Shown one piece after another: positions 1 to 11,529 of a stretch of DNA of 64,000 bases. A model generated the notes under the pieces. That model was not told where the DNA came from, searched no databases, and worked only from the letters and a program-made list of their open reading frames with translations. How positions within the stretch are numbered: position 1 is the stretch's first letter; the number at the start of each line of letters is the position of its first letter. The stretch lies in NCBI RefSeq assembly GCF_000208745.1, contig NC_030856.1, forward strand, positions 15,850,782 to 15,914,781. Direction: 5' to 3'. A program made the translations under genes and the position numbers. Source of the stretch: Theobroma cacao. Its lineage: Eukaryota > Streptophyta > Magnoliopsida > Malvales > Malvaceae.

Positions 1-630
1 CCCCAGCAAAATGGAGTTGTAGAAAAGAAAAACTGAACCATGAAAGAAATGGCTTGAACTATGCTATGTGAAAATAATTTATCAAAATATTTTTGGGCAG
101 AAGCGGTTAACACAGTAGCTTATATTCTTAATAGAGTGTCTATAAGAGCCATGATATCAAAGACTCCATATGAGCTGTACAAAGGTAGAAAACCAAATAT
201 CTCTCACCTTAGAAGCTTTGGCTGCAAATGCTTTGTGTTGAATAATGGAAAACAACCTTTAGGAAAGTTTGATGCAAAGAGTGATGAAGCTATATTTCTA
301 GGATATGCATTAAACTCAAAAGCCTATAAAGTCTTCAACAAAAGATCTTTAATAGTTGAAGAATCCATCCATGTAGTTTTTAATGAATCCAATACCTTGC
401 AAAAGGAAATTTCTGATGATGAAAATGATACGGATGTCTTTGAAAGACAAATGGAAGAGATGAGTTTAGATGATAAGAAAAATAGGGAAGAAAATACCCT
501 AGGAAGAGAAACAGAACCTCCACCTTTAGAAACATTACAAAGAACTGAAAATCAGCATAATGACCTTCCAAGAAGCTGGAGATATGTAAAAGACCATCCA
601 CAAAAGCAAATCATAGGTAATATATCTTAA
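1..630 (+). pseudogene. copia integrase, C-terminal part (broken)
   Basis: The frame reading through 61-630 carries the end of a copia integrase core (the PQQNGVVE motif just before it, then FWAEAVNT, TPYELYKGRKP, LRSFGCKCFV) and the following domain with FLGY and VEESIHVVF. Integrase joins cDNA ends to host DNA in the nucleus. Two TGA stops at 34-36 and 55-57 sit where the family has arginine (CGA). The ATG at 61 is only the first methionine after those stops and is not a real start. After 600 the reading frame runs into a variable acidic linker and a stop at 628-630. Confidence 0.85.
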
Positions 631-2161
631 GGAGTCAAGACTAGGAGAGGAACTAAAGAAACATGTGAGTTCATAACTTTCATTTCACAAATTGATCCTA
701 AAAGCTTTGAGGAGGCAGAAAAAAAAAAGCTGGATAATGGCCATGCAAAAAGAACTTGATCAATTCAAAAGAAATCATGTGTGGTCATTAGTCTCTAGGC
801 CTTTCAATCACCCTATTGTTGGGATAAAATGGGTGTTTAGAAATAAGGTAGATGAGTAAGGAAATGTTATTAGGAACAAAGCTAGGTTAGTGGCTCAAGG
901 ATATAATCAAGAGGAAGGAATTAACTATGATGAAACCTTTGCACCGGTTGCTAGAATAGAAGCCATAAGGTTGTTGCTTGCTTTTGCATGCTTTATGAAT
1001 TTTAAATTGTTCCAAATGGATGTAAAGAGTGCATTTTTAAATGGTTTCAGTCAAGAGGAAGTATATGTTGAACAACCACAAGGATTTGAAGATTTTGAAA
1101 AACCAGATGATGTTTTCAAACTTTATAAAGCCTTGTATGGATTGAAACAAGATCCTAAAGCTTGGTATGAAAGGCTTTTAAAATTTCTAGTTGAAAAAGG
1201 TTATGTTAAATGGAGTATTGATACAACTTTGTTTATTAAAAGATACTTAAATGATTTAATTACTGTTCAAATCTATGTGGATGATATTGTTTTTAGTGCA
1301 ACTAATGAGGCTTTATGTAAGAATTTTATTGAAGAAATGCAGGGTGAGTTTAAGATGAGCATGATGGGAGAGTTGAAATTCTTTCTTGGGCTCCAAATCA
1401 AACAAAGTGAGGAAGGAATTTTCATCAGCCAAGAAAAATACATTCAAGACATGCTCAAAAGATTTGATATGCTGAAGCTGAAATCAATTTGTACAATAAT
1501 GAGTCTATCCACCAAACTTGATGTAGATGAAAAAGAAAAAGATGTTGATCAAAAGCTCTATAGAGGTATGATCATATCACTACTCTATTTAATAGCCAAC
1601 AGGCCTGATATCCAATTCAGTGTATGTCTGTGCGCTCGTTTTCAATCTCAACCCAAAGAATCACACCTAACTGCTATTAAAAGAATTTTTAGATACGTCT
1701 TAGACACACAAACTTTAGGCATATGGTATCCTAGGGAATCATTCTTTAATCTAGTTGGATATTCAGATGCAGATTTTGCTGGCAGCAAAACAGATAAAAC
1801 AAACACTAGCAGAACCTACTAGTTTCTAGGTAGTATGCTTGTGTCATGGTCAAGCAAAAAGCAGAATTCAGTTGCTCTCTCTATAGCTGAAGCTGAATAT
1901 GTATCTCTAGGTAGCTGTTGTGCTCAAATCTTATGGATTAAACATTAACTAAAAGACTATAGAATATCAATGCATAACATTCCAATATATTGTGATAATA
2001 CAAGTGCAATCAATATCTCAAAAAATCCTGTTCAACATTCTAGGACAAAGCATATCAAGATTAGGCATCACTTTGTTAAAGATCATGTAGTGAAAGGTGA
2101 TATTAAGATTGAGTTTGTTAATACTCTTCAACAGTTAGCTGAATATTCACGAAGCCTCTGA
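631..2161 (+). pseudogene. copia reverse transcriptase-RNase H (broken)
   Basis: From 890 to 1822 the frame encodes a copia RT: ETFAPVAR, QMDVKSAFLNG, YGLKQ and the catalytic YVDD box near 1276-1287. RNase H follows (SDADFAGS; then KKQNSVALS and AEAEY in the same frame; and YCDNTSAI, SRTKHIKIRHHF in 1970-2161). In-frame stops at 857-859 (TAA), 1820-1822 (TAG) and 1947-1949 (TAA) replace expected glutamines. A frameshift near the A-run at about 719-730 separates the start of the RT region (the MQKELDQF part) from the upstream frame. The product would copy element RNA into cDNA; this copy cannot. Confidence 0.88.
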
Positions 2162-2621
2162 ATATTCACGATTTTGTGAGATTAGGAGAAATTTAGGAAT
2201 GGTTAGTGTGCATGAGCTTTAAGGAAAAAAATTTTGAAAATTTCTCAAAGGACAGTAGGCACTTAGTTGACTAAGAGAGTCACTTAAGCAACTAAGAGCA
2301 TTCTGTCTCTTTAAATAATAAGACTCAGTCAGTTAAAGAAAGAAGAAATTAAATAATGAAAAGAAACTGCCTATTGGGTGATGGAATAGAAAAGAAAAAT
2401 TGCCTCACCAAAAATAAAATTTAAAAGGGAAATTTTTAAATTTTAAAAGAGGAAACTGCTGATTACATTTAAAGAAGGGGAGACAAATGGTCTTTGAGAA
2501 AATTAAACTGCCCTTAACTCATTTTCTCTAAATTTTCTCTCTTCTAAAACTGACCCACCTGAAACTAAAACCCTCCCCTCTCAAATTAACGAAACCTTGA
2601 ATAAAAAATCTCTCAAACCAA
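2162..2621 (+). other. spacer between pol and the second ORF
   Basis: No coding potential seen. At about 2262-2312 it has two degenerate copies of the motif CTTAGTYGACTAAG, also found four or more times inside this element's LTR (5335-5625), followed by the same GAGCATTCTG string as in the LTR. The rest is A-rich. Confidence 0.5.
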
Positions 2622-4473
2622 ATGGCAAAATTGGGACAATCTCAAAGAACCTGGAAAAGAAAAAGGAGAAGAGGCCAATGTAGGACAGTCCACAAGTTGA
2701 AATACAAAAGAAGAAGAAAAAGATTGAGTCTGCCTCTGTGGTTTAGAAAATTGAGAAAAAGCTGATAGAGAAGAAACATAAATCTGAGAAGAAGAAAAAG
2801 AAAGAAAAATCCTCCAAGAAAGGTAAAATTTCATCCTCAAAATTTAGAAATAAATTTTATGAGGATAGGTTCAAAAAGATCAAGAATGCCCCTATTACTT
2901 GTGGTAAATTTATTGATTGGGGAAATTTTGATGAGTCACCTAAATTTCAAGTAGTTCTGTCAAAATATTTTGAAGAAATGAAACTGAAGGATTTTAGCAC
3001 TTTTAAGAATCGATCCTATAGTGCTAGTTTGGTGAAATAATTTCATGCCAGCATAGCCATAGGTAAGGATGAACTTGAGGATTCTGATGATGATATTGAT
3101 GATGGTCTGAATGTCTATTTAAATGAAAAGGAATTTCTTGTGATTGCTGCTAATTTAGGAAATTTGCTTAAAATTGAAAGTGAAGATGGTGACTATGAGA
3201 TGCTTGAAAACTATGATCCCACTTCTATTTGGGAGATAATTACAGGGAGGAAAGAAAAATATTCATTAAAGAGTAATGTTGGTTTGATTAAAAGTCCACA
3301 AATTAGAATTTTGCATCACTTTATTGCTACGAATATTCATGGAAGATGTGGCAGTTTTAGCTACATTAGTCTTCAAGACTTATGGCTAATGGAGCATGCC
3401 TTCAACGGTGCTCCACTTAATCTAAGCAGATTCATGATTGAGAGAATGAGAGGAGTCTGTCGACTAGAAAAAATAAATTTAAGTTATGGAAATATCATTA
3501 CATCATTGGTACAGAAAAAAGGGATTTGGAGCTCTAGATATGAATTGGACAAAGTGAAAAGCATGGACCAATCTATTTACATTGGGAGTCTGCCTAAGAT
3601 GGGGTATAAGCTTGATGGAGAGAAATATGTTAAAACCCCTCAAGGTCACTCTTGGAAAAGAGTCTTCTCTCCCTGCTCAACCAAAAATAGCTCCCTCACA
3701 GTTCTCCAATGAAATGCTTTTCAACTTGCTCATGAGGATGGATGGAAAGCTTACTGACCAGGTTGTGAGGATACAGAAAATTGAAGGAAAATTGACAGAA
3801 TTGGAAAATGTGTTGAGGAAAAAAGGAAAAATGGCTCCTGAACCTGTAGCTGTAGACACCTCTACCATTCTAAGCTCTGCACCAGACGGACAGGATGCTA
3901 AAGGCTCTGCCTTCCAAGGCAAGGGTCATGAACCTGAAGTTGATCAACTAAGGAAATCCCCCTCATCTAAGCCACAAAAGAAAGCTAAATTAGAATAAGG
4001 TATTAAGGTGTTTGGCTAACATGATGAAAATTCTCCATTTTATCATGAACCGTAGCAAGATTAGCCTTCTCCTCCCAATTCAGAGGAAGTCTCAATAATG
4101 GATGTCTTCCACCAGATGGTTAGAGAAGAACAAGCTGAAATGGAAGCAACTAAAAAGAAATCACAAAAGTCAGTATCTTTAAGGAAAAGAAAAAGCTACT
4201 ACTGCTCTACAAGCCAAGTCTAAACCGTCTGGTAAAGGCATGAAGACAATGGCAACCAAGACCAAATTCCTTAAGAGATGAAAATCCTCCAGAATAGCTG
4301 AAAAAGCTAAACCATCAGTCATCTCTTCTCCTCAAGATCCCTTTGAAATTTCTGAAAAATCATCCCTTGAACCATCATTACAGAAATCACCTCCAGAACC
4401 ATCTCCTAAACCCCTTAACATTTTCTATTGCACTGATGAGTCTACCCCTTCACCCTCTTCAGAAGATGATTAA
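2622..4473 (+). pseudogene. extra ORF of SIRE-like element with plant transposon-protein domain (PF20167-like)
   Basis: This decayed ORF lies between pol and the 3' LTR. A lysine-rich N-terminal part (about 2622-2860) leads into a folded domain at 2850-3640 with the strings RILHHFIA, IHGRCGSFSYISLQDLWLME, NLSRFMIERM and YGNIITSLVQKKG. These are typical of the putative plant transposon protein domain found in many plant retroelement ORFs. A TAA at 3038-3040 interrupts it at a probable glutamine, and a frameshift near 3650 moves the reading to the frame open to 3998. That stretch has a likely coiled coil (about 3714-3820), then Ser/Pro/Lys-rich low-complexity sequence to a stop at 4471-4473. 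The start is uncertain because the N-terminal part is frameshifted. Its function is unknown; in this position other SIRE elements carry an env-like ORF. Confidence 0.65.
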
Positions 4474-5154
4474 GTGTCCTTAGGATTTGATGATGACAAA
4501 AAGGGGGAGAATTATGGTAGAAAGTCTAAGGAAGAACTAAGGGTAATTTAGGAATATTGACTGCTGTTTTTATTTTTCCTGCTGTTTTTGCTTTGACAGT
4601 TGAACAATTAAATTTGACTTTGCTGATAGATGTTTTTGAATGCTGATAAACATTGCTGGTTATATTTTTGGATGTTGACAAGTTGATGGTTGAATATTTA
4701 AATCTGTTATTAAAGTTTCTGCCATTGAGTTTCTGCTGCTACTTTGGTGTTGATATTGGGCTGTCATGCTGATGATTGATCTTTAATATGATAATGTGAA
4801 TGGAAAACGGCTGAGGATGTATATGAATGCTAATGATACTATATCTGTTGAATAATTAATGGCATAAATAAAATCTGGTAATAATACATTATTAACTAAC
4901 ACTGTTGAAATGTTAATGAAAATTTGTCAACAGTCACCTACTGTCTGCATAAATATATTATGAATATATAATGTCATTGTCTGTATGACATGAATAAAAA
5001 TTTGCTGAAATGAATAAGTAAAATAAGCACACACTAAGGAGGAGCACACACTAAGGGGGAGCACTCACTTAGAGGGAGAAATCCTCATGTTTTGTGCAGA
5101 ACTAAAAAGATTAAATGGACACTGTACTGTTAATCAAGGAATGTTTTGTCATCA
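4474..5154 (+). other. 3' untranslated region of the SIRE-like element
   Basis: T-rich and A-rich non-coding stretch with repeated GCTGATR-like words and no ORF. It ends in the purine-rich repeat and polypurine tract listed separately. Confidence 0.5.
5026..5083 (+). repeat. three short purine-rich repeats before the 3' LTR
   Basis: Three near-copies of a 16-20 bp word follow one another: GCACACACTAAGGAGGA, GCACACACTAAGGGGGA and GCACTCACTTAGAGGGA. Each has a G/A run like a polypurine tract. They may be duplicated plus-strand priming sites; that role is inferred. Confidence 0.5.
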
Positions 5155-5170
5155 TCAAAAAGGTGGAGAT
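5155..5170 (+). promoter_or_regulatory. polypurine tract of SIRE-like element
   Basis: The run TCAAAAAGGTGGAGAT ends directly at the TGTTGG start of the LTR. This is the usual position of the plus-strand primer in copia elements, and the sequence is very like the family standard. Confidence 0.8.
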
Positions 5171-5334
5171 TGTTGGCTCCATTAGATTTTGATGATAATA
5201 AAACATTCCCATTCATTTGTGTCTAATATTTCTACTTGAGTGTGCAGGAAAAGAATTGTATGCCAATGGTAAATAAATTATTCCAAGGGACATATAAAAA
5301 ATTATATGTATAAGAAGCCACAATTAATTAACAA

Positions 5335-5625
5335 AACAAAAGCCTCTTAGTTGAATAATAAAGGGTTAGTCAGCTAAAATTCAAATCAGAAGTTGGTGAG
5401 TTCAAGAGTATTGAGAAACAGAATAGACTTAGTCGACCAAGAAATGGGTTAGTCGACTAAGAGCCTACTGCTAAAAATTTGAACTTCAAGACAGAAACAA
5501 CTTAGTCAACCAAGAAGTAAGTTAGTCAACTAAGTGCTCACTGCCAAAAACTGGAAACAAAAAATAGAGATAACTTAGTCGACTAAAACATATGTTAGTC
5601 GACTAAGAGCATTCTGCCAGAAAAT
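5335..5625 (+). repeat. repeat block built on the palindrome TTAGTCGACTAA
   Basis: About four units of roughly 70 bp each contain paired copies of CTTAGTCGACYAAG, the perfect 12-bp palindrome TTAGTCGACTAA or its one-base variants, followed by a conserved string like GAGCMTWCTGCC. It lies in the LTR upstream part (U3). Confidence 0.7.
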
Positions 5626-6018
5626 TTGAATTGTGCATTAGAAGATAGATTAACAGCCAGAACTGTAACAAAACTGTTTCCAACAGTCAAAAACTGGCTA
5701 ACACCTATCAGAGTTGATTTTTCAAGTATTTAAAAGGCTTTCAATGGCTAGAAATGGAATGAAGGCTTCGAAGAACAAAAAGAGCTCAAAAACTAAAAAA
5801 TATTCTCTGCTCATTTACTGCACTCAACTCCTATCTTTGTAATTGTGATATGCATTTTACTTTGTACCACTTAGATCAACCTTGTGATCATAGGTACACT
5901 CTTATCACTTTTCTCCTTGTATACTTAGAGTGAGTGAGTCACTTTAAGGGAGTTATTCAAGCTTAGATTGCTTGATTGAGTGTATAGGTTCTAACTTAGC
6001 CTTGAAAAGTTAGTTATT

Positions 6019-6240
6019 GGGTTTTGGTTGATCTCGTGAAAAACCATTGTTGTAGGTTATGGTTGAGCCTTTGAAAACCACTTTGGGTTTTGGTTGAGCC
6101 CGTGAAAAACCATTGTGAAAGGTTATGGTTGAGCCTTTGAAAAACCACTTTGGGTTTTGGTTGATCCTAGTAAAAGCCATTGTGAAAGGTTTTGGCTAAG
6201 CTTGGTAAAAGCCATTATAAAGCTTGGTGAAAGCTTGTAA
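6019..6240 (+). repeat. 66-67 bp tandem repeat in the LTR
   Basis: Roughly three units begin GGGTTTTGGTTGA and contain GTGAAAAACCATTG and GGTTATGGTTGAGCC. The last unit is more diverged. No coding sense. Confidence 0.75.
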
Positions 6241-6481
6241 ATTTCACCAGTTCATAGTGGATTGATTTGGACAATCCTTAGTTGAACAATCAAGGTAGTG
6301 GATGTAGGTTTGGGACCGAACCACTATAAATTGCTACGCATTGTCTCCTCTATTTTTTTAATCTTTCATTCATCCTTCAATTTTCCTTTTATCTTGAATC
6401 TATCCCCAAGTAGAAGATAATTTTAGTAAGAGCCAAAAAGTGCTATTCACCCCCCCTCTAGCACTTTATTTGAGACCAATA

Positions 6482-6879
6482 GGAATTGCTCCCTCTTAGT
6501 AAATGCATCTAAAATTAAAAACTTTTCAAGAGTTTCTCTTTATCTTGTAAGCTATCCTCCTACTTTTAAGAAAAATTTACAAGTATGAACAGGTATAATA
6601 TTCAACCAGGTAATACCACAAACATAAGCAATACCATAAAGTTATAAGCTGTATTAGATATTCATAAGTTTTCAATCAGTCCCAATAACTACAATAGCTG
6701 GAAACAAACATAACCATATGGACATAAGCAGAAAAACAAATACTCACAAGCAAAAAAGCGCATAACATAGTCACAATTTTTCTTCCTTCTTGTCAGATCC
6801 CATTTTGACAATAATATAGTTTAGAGTTTAATCTACAACTTAATCAAACATCACAAACACAAGAAACATCCACAAAAGG
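6482..6879. other. non-coding spacer
   Basis: A-rich sequence between two retroelement LTRs. I see no gene, repeat or site in it. Confidence 0.4.
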
Positions 6880-7078
6880 TGTCACGATGGTAAAAGTATT
6901 TTGCAATAATCATGAATGCAAGATACCTACGAAGTCCTAGCCCACGTCTGGGCATCCCACATCTGGGATCGTGAGTGGCACATTGGCTTTACTCACATGG
7001 AGCGTTGCCACCATGTAATGGAATTTCGCCTCTCCATGTGTGGGGATCACTCTACTCATATCTTTGTGTATTAGCACA

Positions 7079-7245
7079 ACATGTGGAATGTTACCTCACA
7101 CCATGTGAAATGCTATCATCATCATATTAGGCATGATTAACCATGCATGGAATGCTACCTCACACCATGTGAAGCGTTATCATCATCATCATCATACTAG
7201 ACGCAATTTACCCAGTGTGGAATGTTACCTTACACCATGTGAAAG
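7079..7245. repeat. degenerate tandem repeat, about 65-70 bp unit, interrupted
   Basis: Three copies share GTGGAATGTTACCTCACACC and CCATGTGAA, then a run of ATC triplets. The third copy is cut by the solo LTR that begins at 7246. Confidence 0.7.
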
Positions 7246-9947
7246 TGCAATACCCTGTATTTTGATTCGGTGGCTAATAAAGTTTACAGATGCCAATTAA
7301 GGTTGATTACTGAGTTAAAAAGGGTAATTCAAAAGTGAACCTGTGAAATCTCGACCTCTATAAACATGTAACTAGAAGTATACGCGATAATGCGGACTAG
7401 GGGTAATTTTGTAATTTCTCTTGGTAGGCTCCTATGAGTGGGTTTTTTTTATGCTATTAAGGTCTAAATAGGACTAAGGAATGAATAAATGATGTTTATG
7501 ATGGTAAATAAATGAGAAAAATAAAAATAATGATAATTTCCACGGTAGGGGCAAAATGGTCATTTTGCATCTCGGGTCTAAATTTTAAGTTTTCGTAAAC
7601 CCGAGTAGTTTAGATCATTGTGGACCTTGTCCCAATGTCAAAAGAATAAAAAGATTGCACAAAGGATTGGAGAAGAACAAGTTAACTTGCTAAAGGGCAT
7701 TTTCGTAATTTCAAAAGGAATTGGATAAGTTTGAGCTATAAATATCTTCTCTTTCCAACAGCTTCTTCAATTTTCAATAGCTTCTTCTTCTTCCTCCTTC
7801 CATCTCACATTAGTTTCCCCCTCCATGGAAGCATGGTATGAAAACTTCATAACTTTCTCTCTCTAGGTCCAAATTTCATGCTTTTGCCCACTCTTTCATA
7901 CGATTTTTCATGCTCTTCCACTTTTACACCTTAAAACACTCAAAAAGTCTTTGTTCAGCACTTTCTCTCACTATTTGAAAGTTTTAGAGAGAGAAAGAGA
8001 GATTTGCCATAATAGCTTGGAAGCTTTTAAAAAGGAATTCAACTAAAAAAAAAAAAAACCACCAAAGTGAGAAATGAGTTAGAATTTGATTTTAAGGTGT
8101 TAGAGATGGCTAGAAATTTGATTTATGGGCTGTTATATTTTTTATAGTTATATTGTGGGTGATAGGTTCCAACAAGGCCTCACATGTTCGTTTGAAGTAA
8201 TAATCGAAGTTAGAGCCGATTAGAGGTTCAACAATCCCGGTGAGTGAACTTACATTTCAAAATTTGTTTTGGGAATGTGAAGCTATTTGCACAAACATTG
8301 ATTGATTTTATCCAACTTTTCTTAAAAACATGTGCCTTGGGAACAAGCCTTTGATAAATTGTCTTTATGTTGTGACATATGACTGTTATGGATTCATGCA
8401 CTGCTACATTATATTGATATATTTATATATATATATGTTTTGCATTGATGAATAATGTTGTGTAATGATATTGACCTGGCTATGTGAGAGTAGGAGTGTG
8501 CATACGTCGATGATGACCCGACTATGTGCGAGTGGGAGTACGCGTAAGCCGGTGATGACCTGACTATGTGCGAGTAGGAGTGTGCATACGCAGATGATGA
8601 CCTGGCTATGTGCGAGTAGGAGTGCGCATAAGCTGTGCTGACCTAGCCATGTGCTAGTGGGGAGTGCATATGAGCTGATGATGATGGGAGGGTGTGCATG
8701 ATGATGGATATATATATATATACATATACATATATAAATATGTGTGTTATAGAAAGTTCATGAGTATGGTATATGGTCTTGTACATGTGAATCTTGCATG
8801 TTGAACTTTGAAAATTTTTGAGTACTTCATGTTGAAATTAGCATGATGAATCTTGAGAATGTACCATTTTCTTGCAAATTTAGTTTATTGCAGCACCAAA
8901 TGGATTTTTAGTGCAAAGGAGGCCCCTTTTTCACTTAGGTGCCCTGCTTCTCGCTGCAGCAAGAAACATTCTATTTTGGTAGCTAGAAACTCACTGCAGC
9001 GAAAATAAATCTCGCTTCAAAAAGAAACTCTAGGGTTCTAATGCAGTTCCTTCATTTTGATGAAGATTTTGACTACCTTTCCATCCTAACTAGGAAAAGT
9101 AGTAAACATAAAAGTTGTAGCTCTACCTCTTATCTATCTAATGGTCTAAAAATTAGGTCAATTGAACTTCTGTAGCATAAGATATGATAGAAAAACTGAA
9201 ATACATGCAAACTAATACTGTTTCTCGCTGCAGCGAGAATGAACTTCGCTGCAACGAGAAACATTCTGTCCTCCTATTCAATTTTTGACATATTTTTCAC
9301 CCATTTAACTTCATGGATTGATCATGGGTTGTTGCAACACTATGAGGTTATTAATCAAAGTTTGAAATGAGGGGTTTTTAGTAAGAAATTAAATCAATTG
9401 CATTGTTTTTTAAACAAGTGCATCATGATTTTCAAATTCTTCCTATTGATTGCTTGTTCCCTTCTTATGTTCACTCATTGAGTTTTATACTCACGTTTTT
9501 AAACTTCATGTTTTCAGATTTGGAGGCAGTTGGGACCTAGATTGAGTTGCACACATATGCTTGCCTTCTTAGTAAGTACTATGGCATCTCAGTAGCTGTA
9601 CCTTCACCCACTGTCACTCCGCTAACGGTCAAGAGTCTTATGCTTATGAACATGTATAAGTAATGAAGACCACTAAGATTCATGTTAAAACTCAAATATG
9701 TATATTTGATTACTGAAGCCACTGTAAGGTGGCAAATGAGTGATACTATGTTAGCATAATACAATTGTGAGTATTGGGTTACTATAAAATGTTATTGAAA
9801 TATTTTTAGTTGAGAATTACAATATGGGTTTGAGAAATGATGGTTTGGAATGATGATCAAGATTGCATACATAGGCTTGCTTGGGCTTAGTGGGCTATGC
9901 CCATTGGGCCCATGCGCCGGTCATGGCCCGGTATTTGGGCTGTGATA
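7246..9947 (+). repeat. solo LTR, gypsy type, 2702 bp, with 5-bp target duplication
   Basis: The sequence starts TGCAATACCC and ends CTGTGATA (the final CA appears mutated to TA). It is flanked on both sides by GAAAG (7241-7245 and 9948-9952), a perfect 5-bp duplication. No internal region is present, so it is a product of LTR-LTR recombination. It contains a 42-bp minisatellite, a quasi-palindrome like GGGGCAAAATGGTCATTTTGC (7547-7567), and several copies of CTCGCTGCAGCGAGAA-like words near 8950-9260. Confidence 0.8.
8472..8682 (+). repeat. 42-bp tandem repeat, five units
   Basis: Five units each start TGACCTGGCTATGTG or a variant and contain GAGTAGGAGTGTGC. Units one to four are 41-42 bp; the fifth is more diverged. 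It lies within the solo LTR and is GC-richer than its surroundings. Confidence 0.85.
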
Positions 9948-11095
9948 GAAAGCTCTAGGAAACAATTCCATACAAAGTATTATCTCATATCTTAATCTAT
10001 CATTAATACATAATCAAAATAGACTCATGTTATACCTTTAAGTCTCTTATAGGGGATGCGGAAAGTACATCACATATTATCGCGAAGAACCATGTTTCAC
10101 ATGTTCAAATATTTCTCACATAAAGCATAGCATAAGCTTAAGGGTGGGAATGTCTAACTCCACCTAAACATCCAAAAATCTTTACTCATTTCTCATTTCC
10201 TAACTTAACAGAATTGGAGTTTTTGAAGTAAAACATTTGAAAAAGTTTGTCCCCTTTGTTGAAAATTAATACAAAGTAGAATATTTACATAAATAGTAGA
10301 TTCGCAAACTACTTGAAAATAATTTGTGCCAACTCACATAATAAATCATCATCAAATCAAATATTTCAATCATATTTTTTTAAAATGTAGGTGACAACAT
10401 TGGAAGTCAAATTCTTTGATAAATTGTCATTCGAAACAACATTTCATCATACATAAATAATCATTTCCATAGAAATCTTGTTCACTTTACATATTAAAAT
10501 ACTTGAAGAGGTATATCCACTCACCTTCAAAATGTTAACCTCTACCAACAAGCAAGAACTTACTTTAGTGAATCCTTTGAAGTTTCCACTATTCCTAAAA
10601 TGTTAAGTAATCAATACAATCACTGCTCAGACTATAAATCACATAATAACCTTTCTAAACCTTTTCGAAACTAACTAAGTTCATCTAAAACTAGTTTTCT
10701 AACTTAAACCCACTACTACTTAATTAAATAAATGCTTAGTAACCCACAACTCCTTCATCCCTGCCTTAAGTGAGCTTCAATGATAAGGAAAATCACAAAA
10801 TCTTTGAGCTTTAGTATTCCATAGAAAATATGGGCATAAAAATAATATTTTTAGCATTGAAAAATTCATAAATCAAGATTTAAAAGTTGTAAGATGTCAC
10901 TTTTGTTTGAAAAACCCAAAACCAAGCTTCCAATCTTCTAAAATAATGATTTGGGTGAAAATGGGTTTGAGAGAGCTTATAGTTGTTGAAAAATTGATGA
11001 GAGGCGACTTAAAATGAAAAACCTTGGGGTAAAGGTCATATTTATACTATGGGATGTGAAAATACTCTTTTACCCCTTTTATTTTTATAAAAATC

Positions 11096-11256
11096 GACGA
11101 AATGTATTGATATATTTAGCAATGTATCAATATTTTTGGTTTTAGAAAAATTGTATTAATACATTATGAATATGTATCGATTGATGTTCATTAGAAACCC
11201 TTCTGAGCAAAATGTATTGATACATTATGCACATGTATTGATATATTTGAGACATA
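11096..11256. repeat. cluster of ATGTATNNATACAT-like palindromes
   Basis: At least five copies or half-copies of a motif like AATGTATTGATACATT occur within 160 bp, at the putative upstream (U3) end of the minus-strand LTR-like sequence. Confidence 0.6.
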
Positions 11257-11276
11257 ATGTAATTTTTGAGACAGAT

Positions 11277-11529
11277 TGCCTATAAAAGATGCCCAGCTCA
11301 TTTACATTATATACCACTTCAGTAAATATCCTCATTTTTACTTATTTCTTTTTAACTCTCCATTTAGTTAAGATTTTGAATGTAAATAAGTGAACACACC
11401 ATGTTTGGATTCAATAAAATATAAACAAAATCAAAATCCATAATAATCAAAATCTAAATTTTGGTTTCAATAGCAAAATCGAACAAGTTCAATTGAATTT
11501 AAAATTGCAGCTCTCATTTAACGTAGCAA
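11277..11529. other. non-coding AT-rich stretch
   Basis: Contains many A-rich words and no ORF. It may be part of the decayed copia pol that becomes recognisable from about 11600. Confidence 0.3.

Larger units (their letters stand above)
1..6481 (+). mobile_element. Ty1/copia element, SIRE/Maximus type, 3' part, decayed
   Basis: Seen: in order on the plus strand lie integrase, reverse transcriptase and RNase H remnants, a second ORF with an unrelated domain, a purine-rich tract, and an LTR starting TGTTGG. The 5' LTR, gag and protease lie outside the window. Known: an extra ORF between pol and the 3' LTR, and an LTR ending in a C-run followed by a CTAG motif, are typical of the SIRE/Maximus group of plant copia elements. 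All coding parts carry stops or frameshifts, so the copy is dead. The 3' boundary at 6481 is judged from the LTR-end pattern and not from a target duplication. Confidence 0.8.
5171..6481 (+). repeat. 3' LTR of SIRE-like copia element
   Basis: The LTR starts TGTTGGCTCC right after the polypurine tract and ends near 6481 after the string ATTCACCCCCCCTCTAG and GAGACCAATA, a common copia LTR end in which CA has become TA. Length is about 1.3 kb. It holds two internal repeat blocks (listed separately). The 5' partner is outside the window, so LTR-LTR identity and target duplication cannot be checked. Confidence 0.75.
6880..11276 (-). repeat. old LTR-like sequence on the minus strand, split by a solo LTR
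   Basis: Read on the minus strand, 9953-11276 has a TATA-like box (near 11040), a leader with many CT words and a GGTGAGTGGA string, as in LTR transcripts. At the other end, 6880 starts TGTCACG, the complement of the CGTGACA end of the gypsy LTRs in this window. The 70-bp repeats at 7079-7245 continue past the solo LTR insertion in sense only. Outer limits are guesses and no target duplication was found. It may instead be two unrelated fragments. Confidence 0.35.

Noticed and set aside
2613..2840. 75-codon minus-strand ORF
   Set aside because: Antisense to the Lys-rich start of the second SIRE ORF; its serine/phenylalanine-rich composition follows from the A/G-rich coding strand.
7079..8682. 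CRISPR-like array
   Set aside because: The 70-bp and 42-bp repeats are contiguous and lack unique spacers; this is plant LTR minisatellite.
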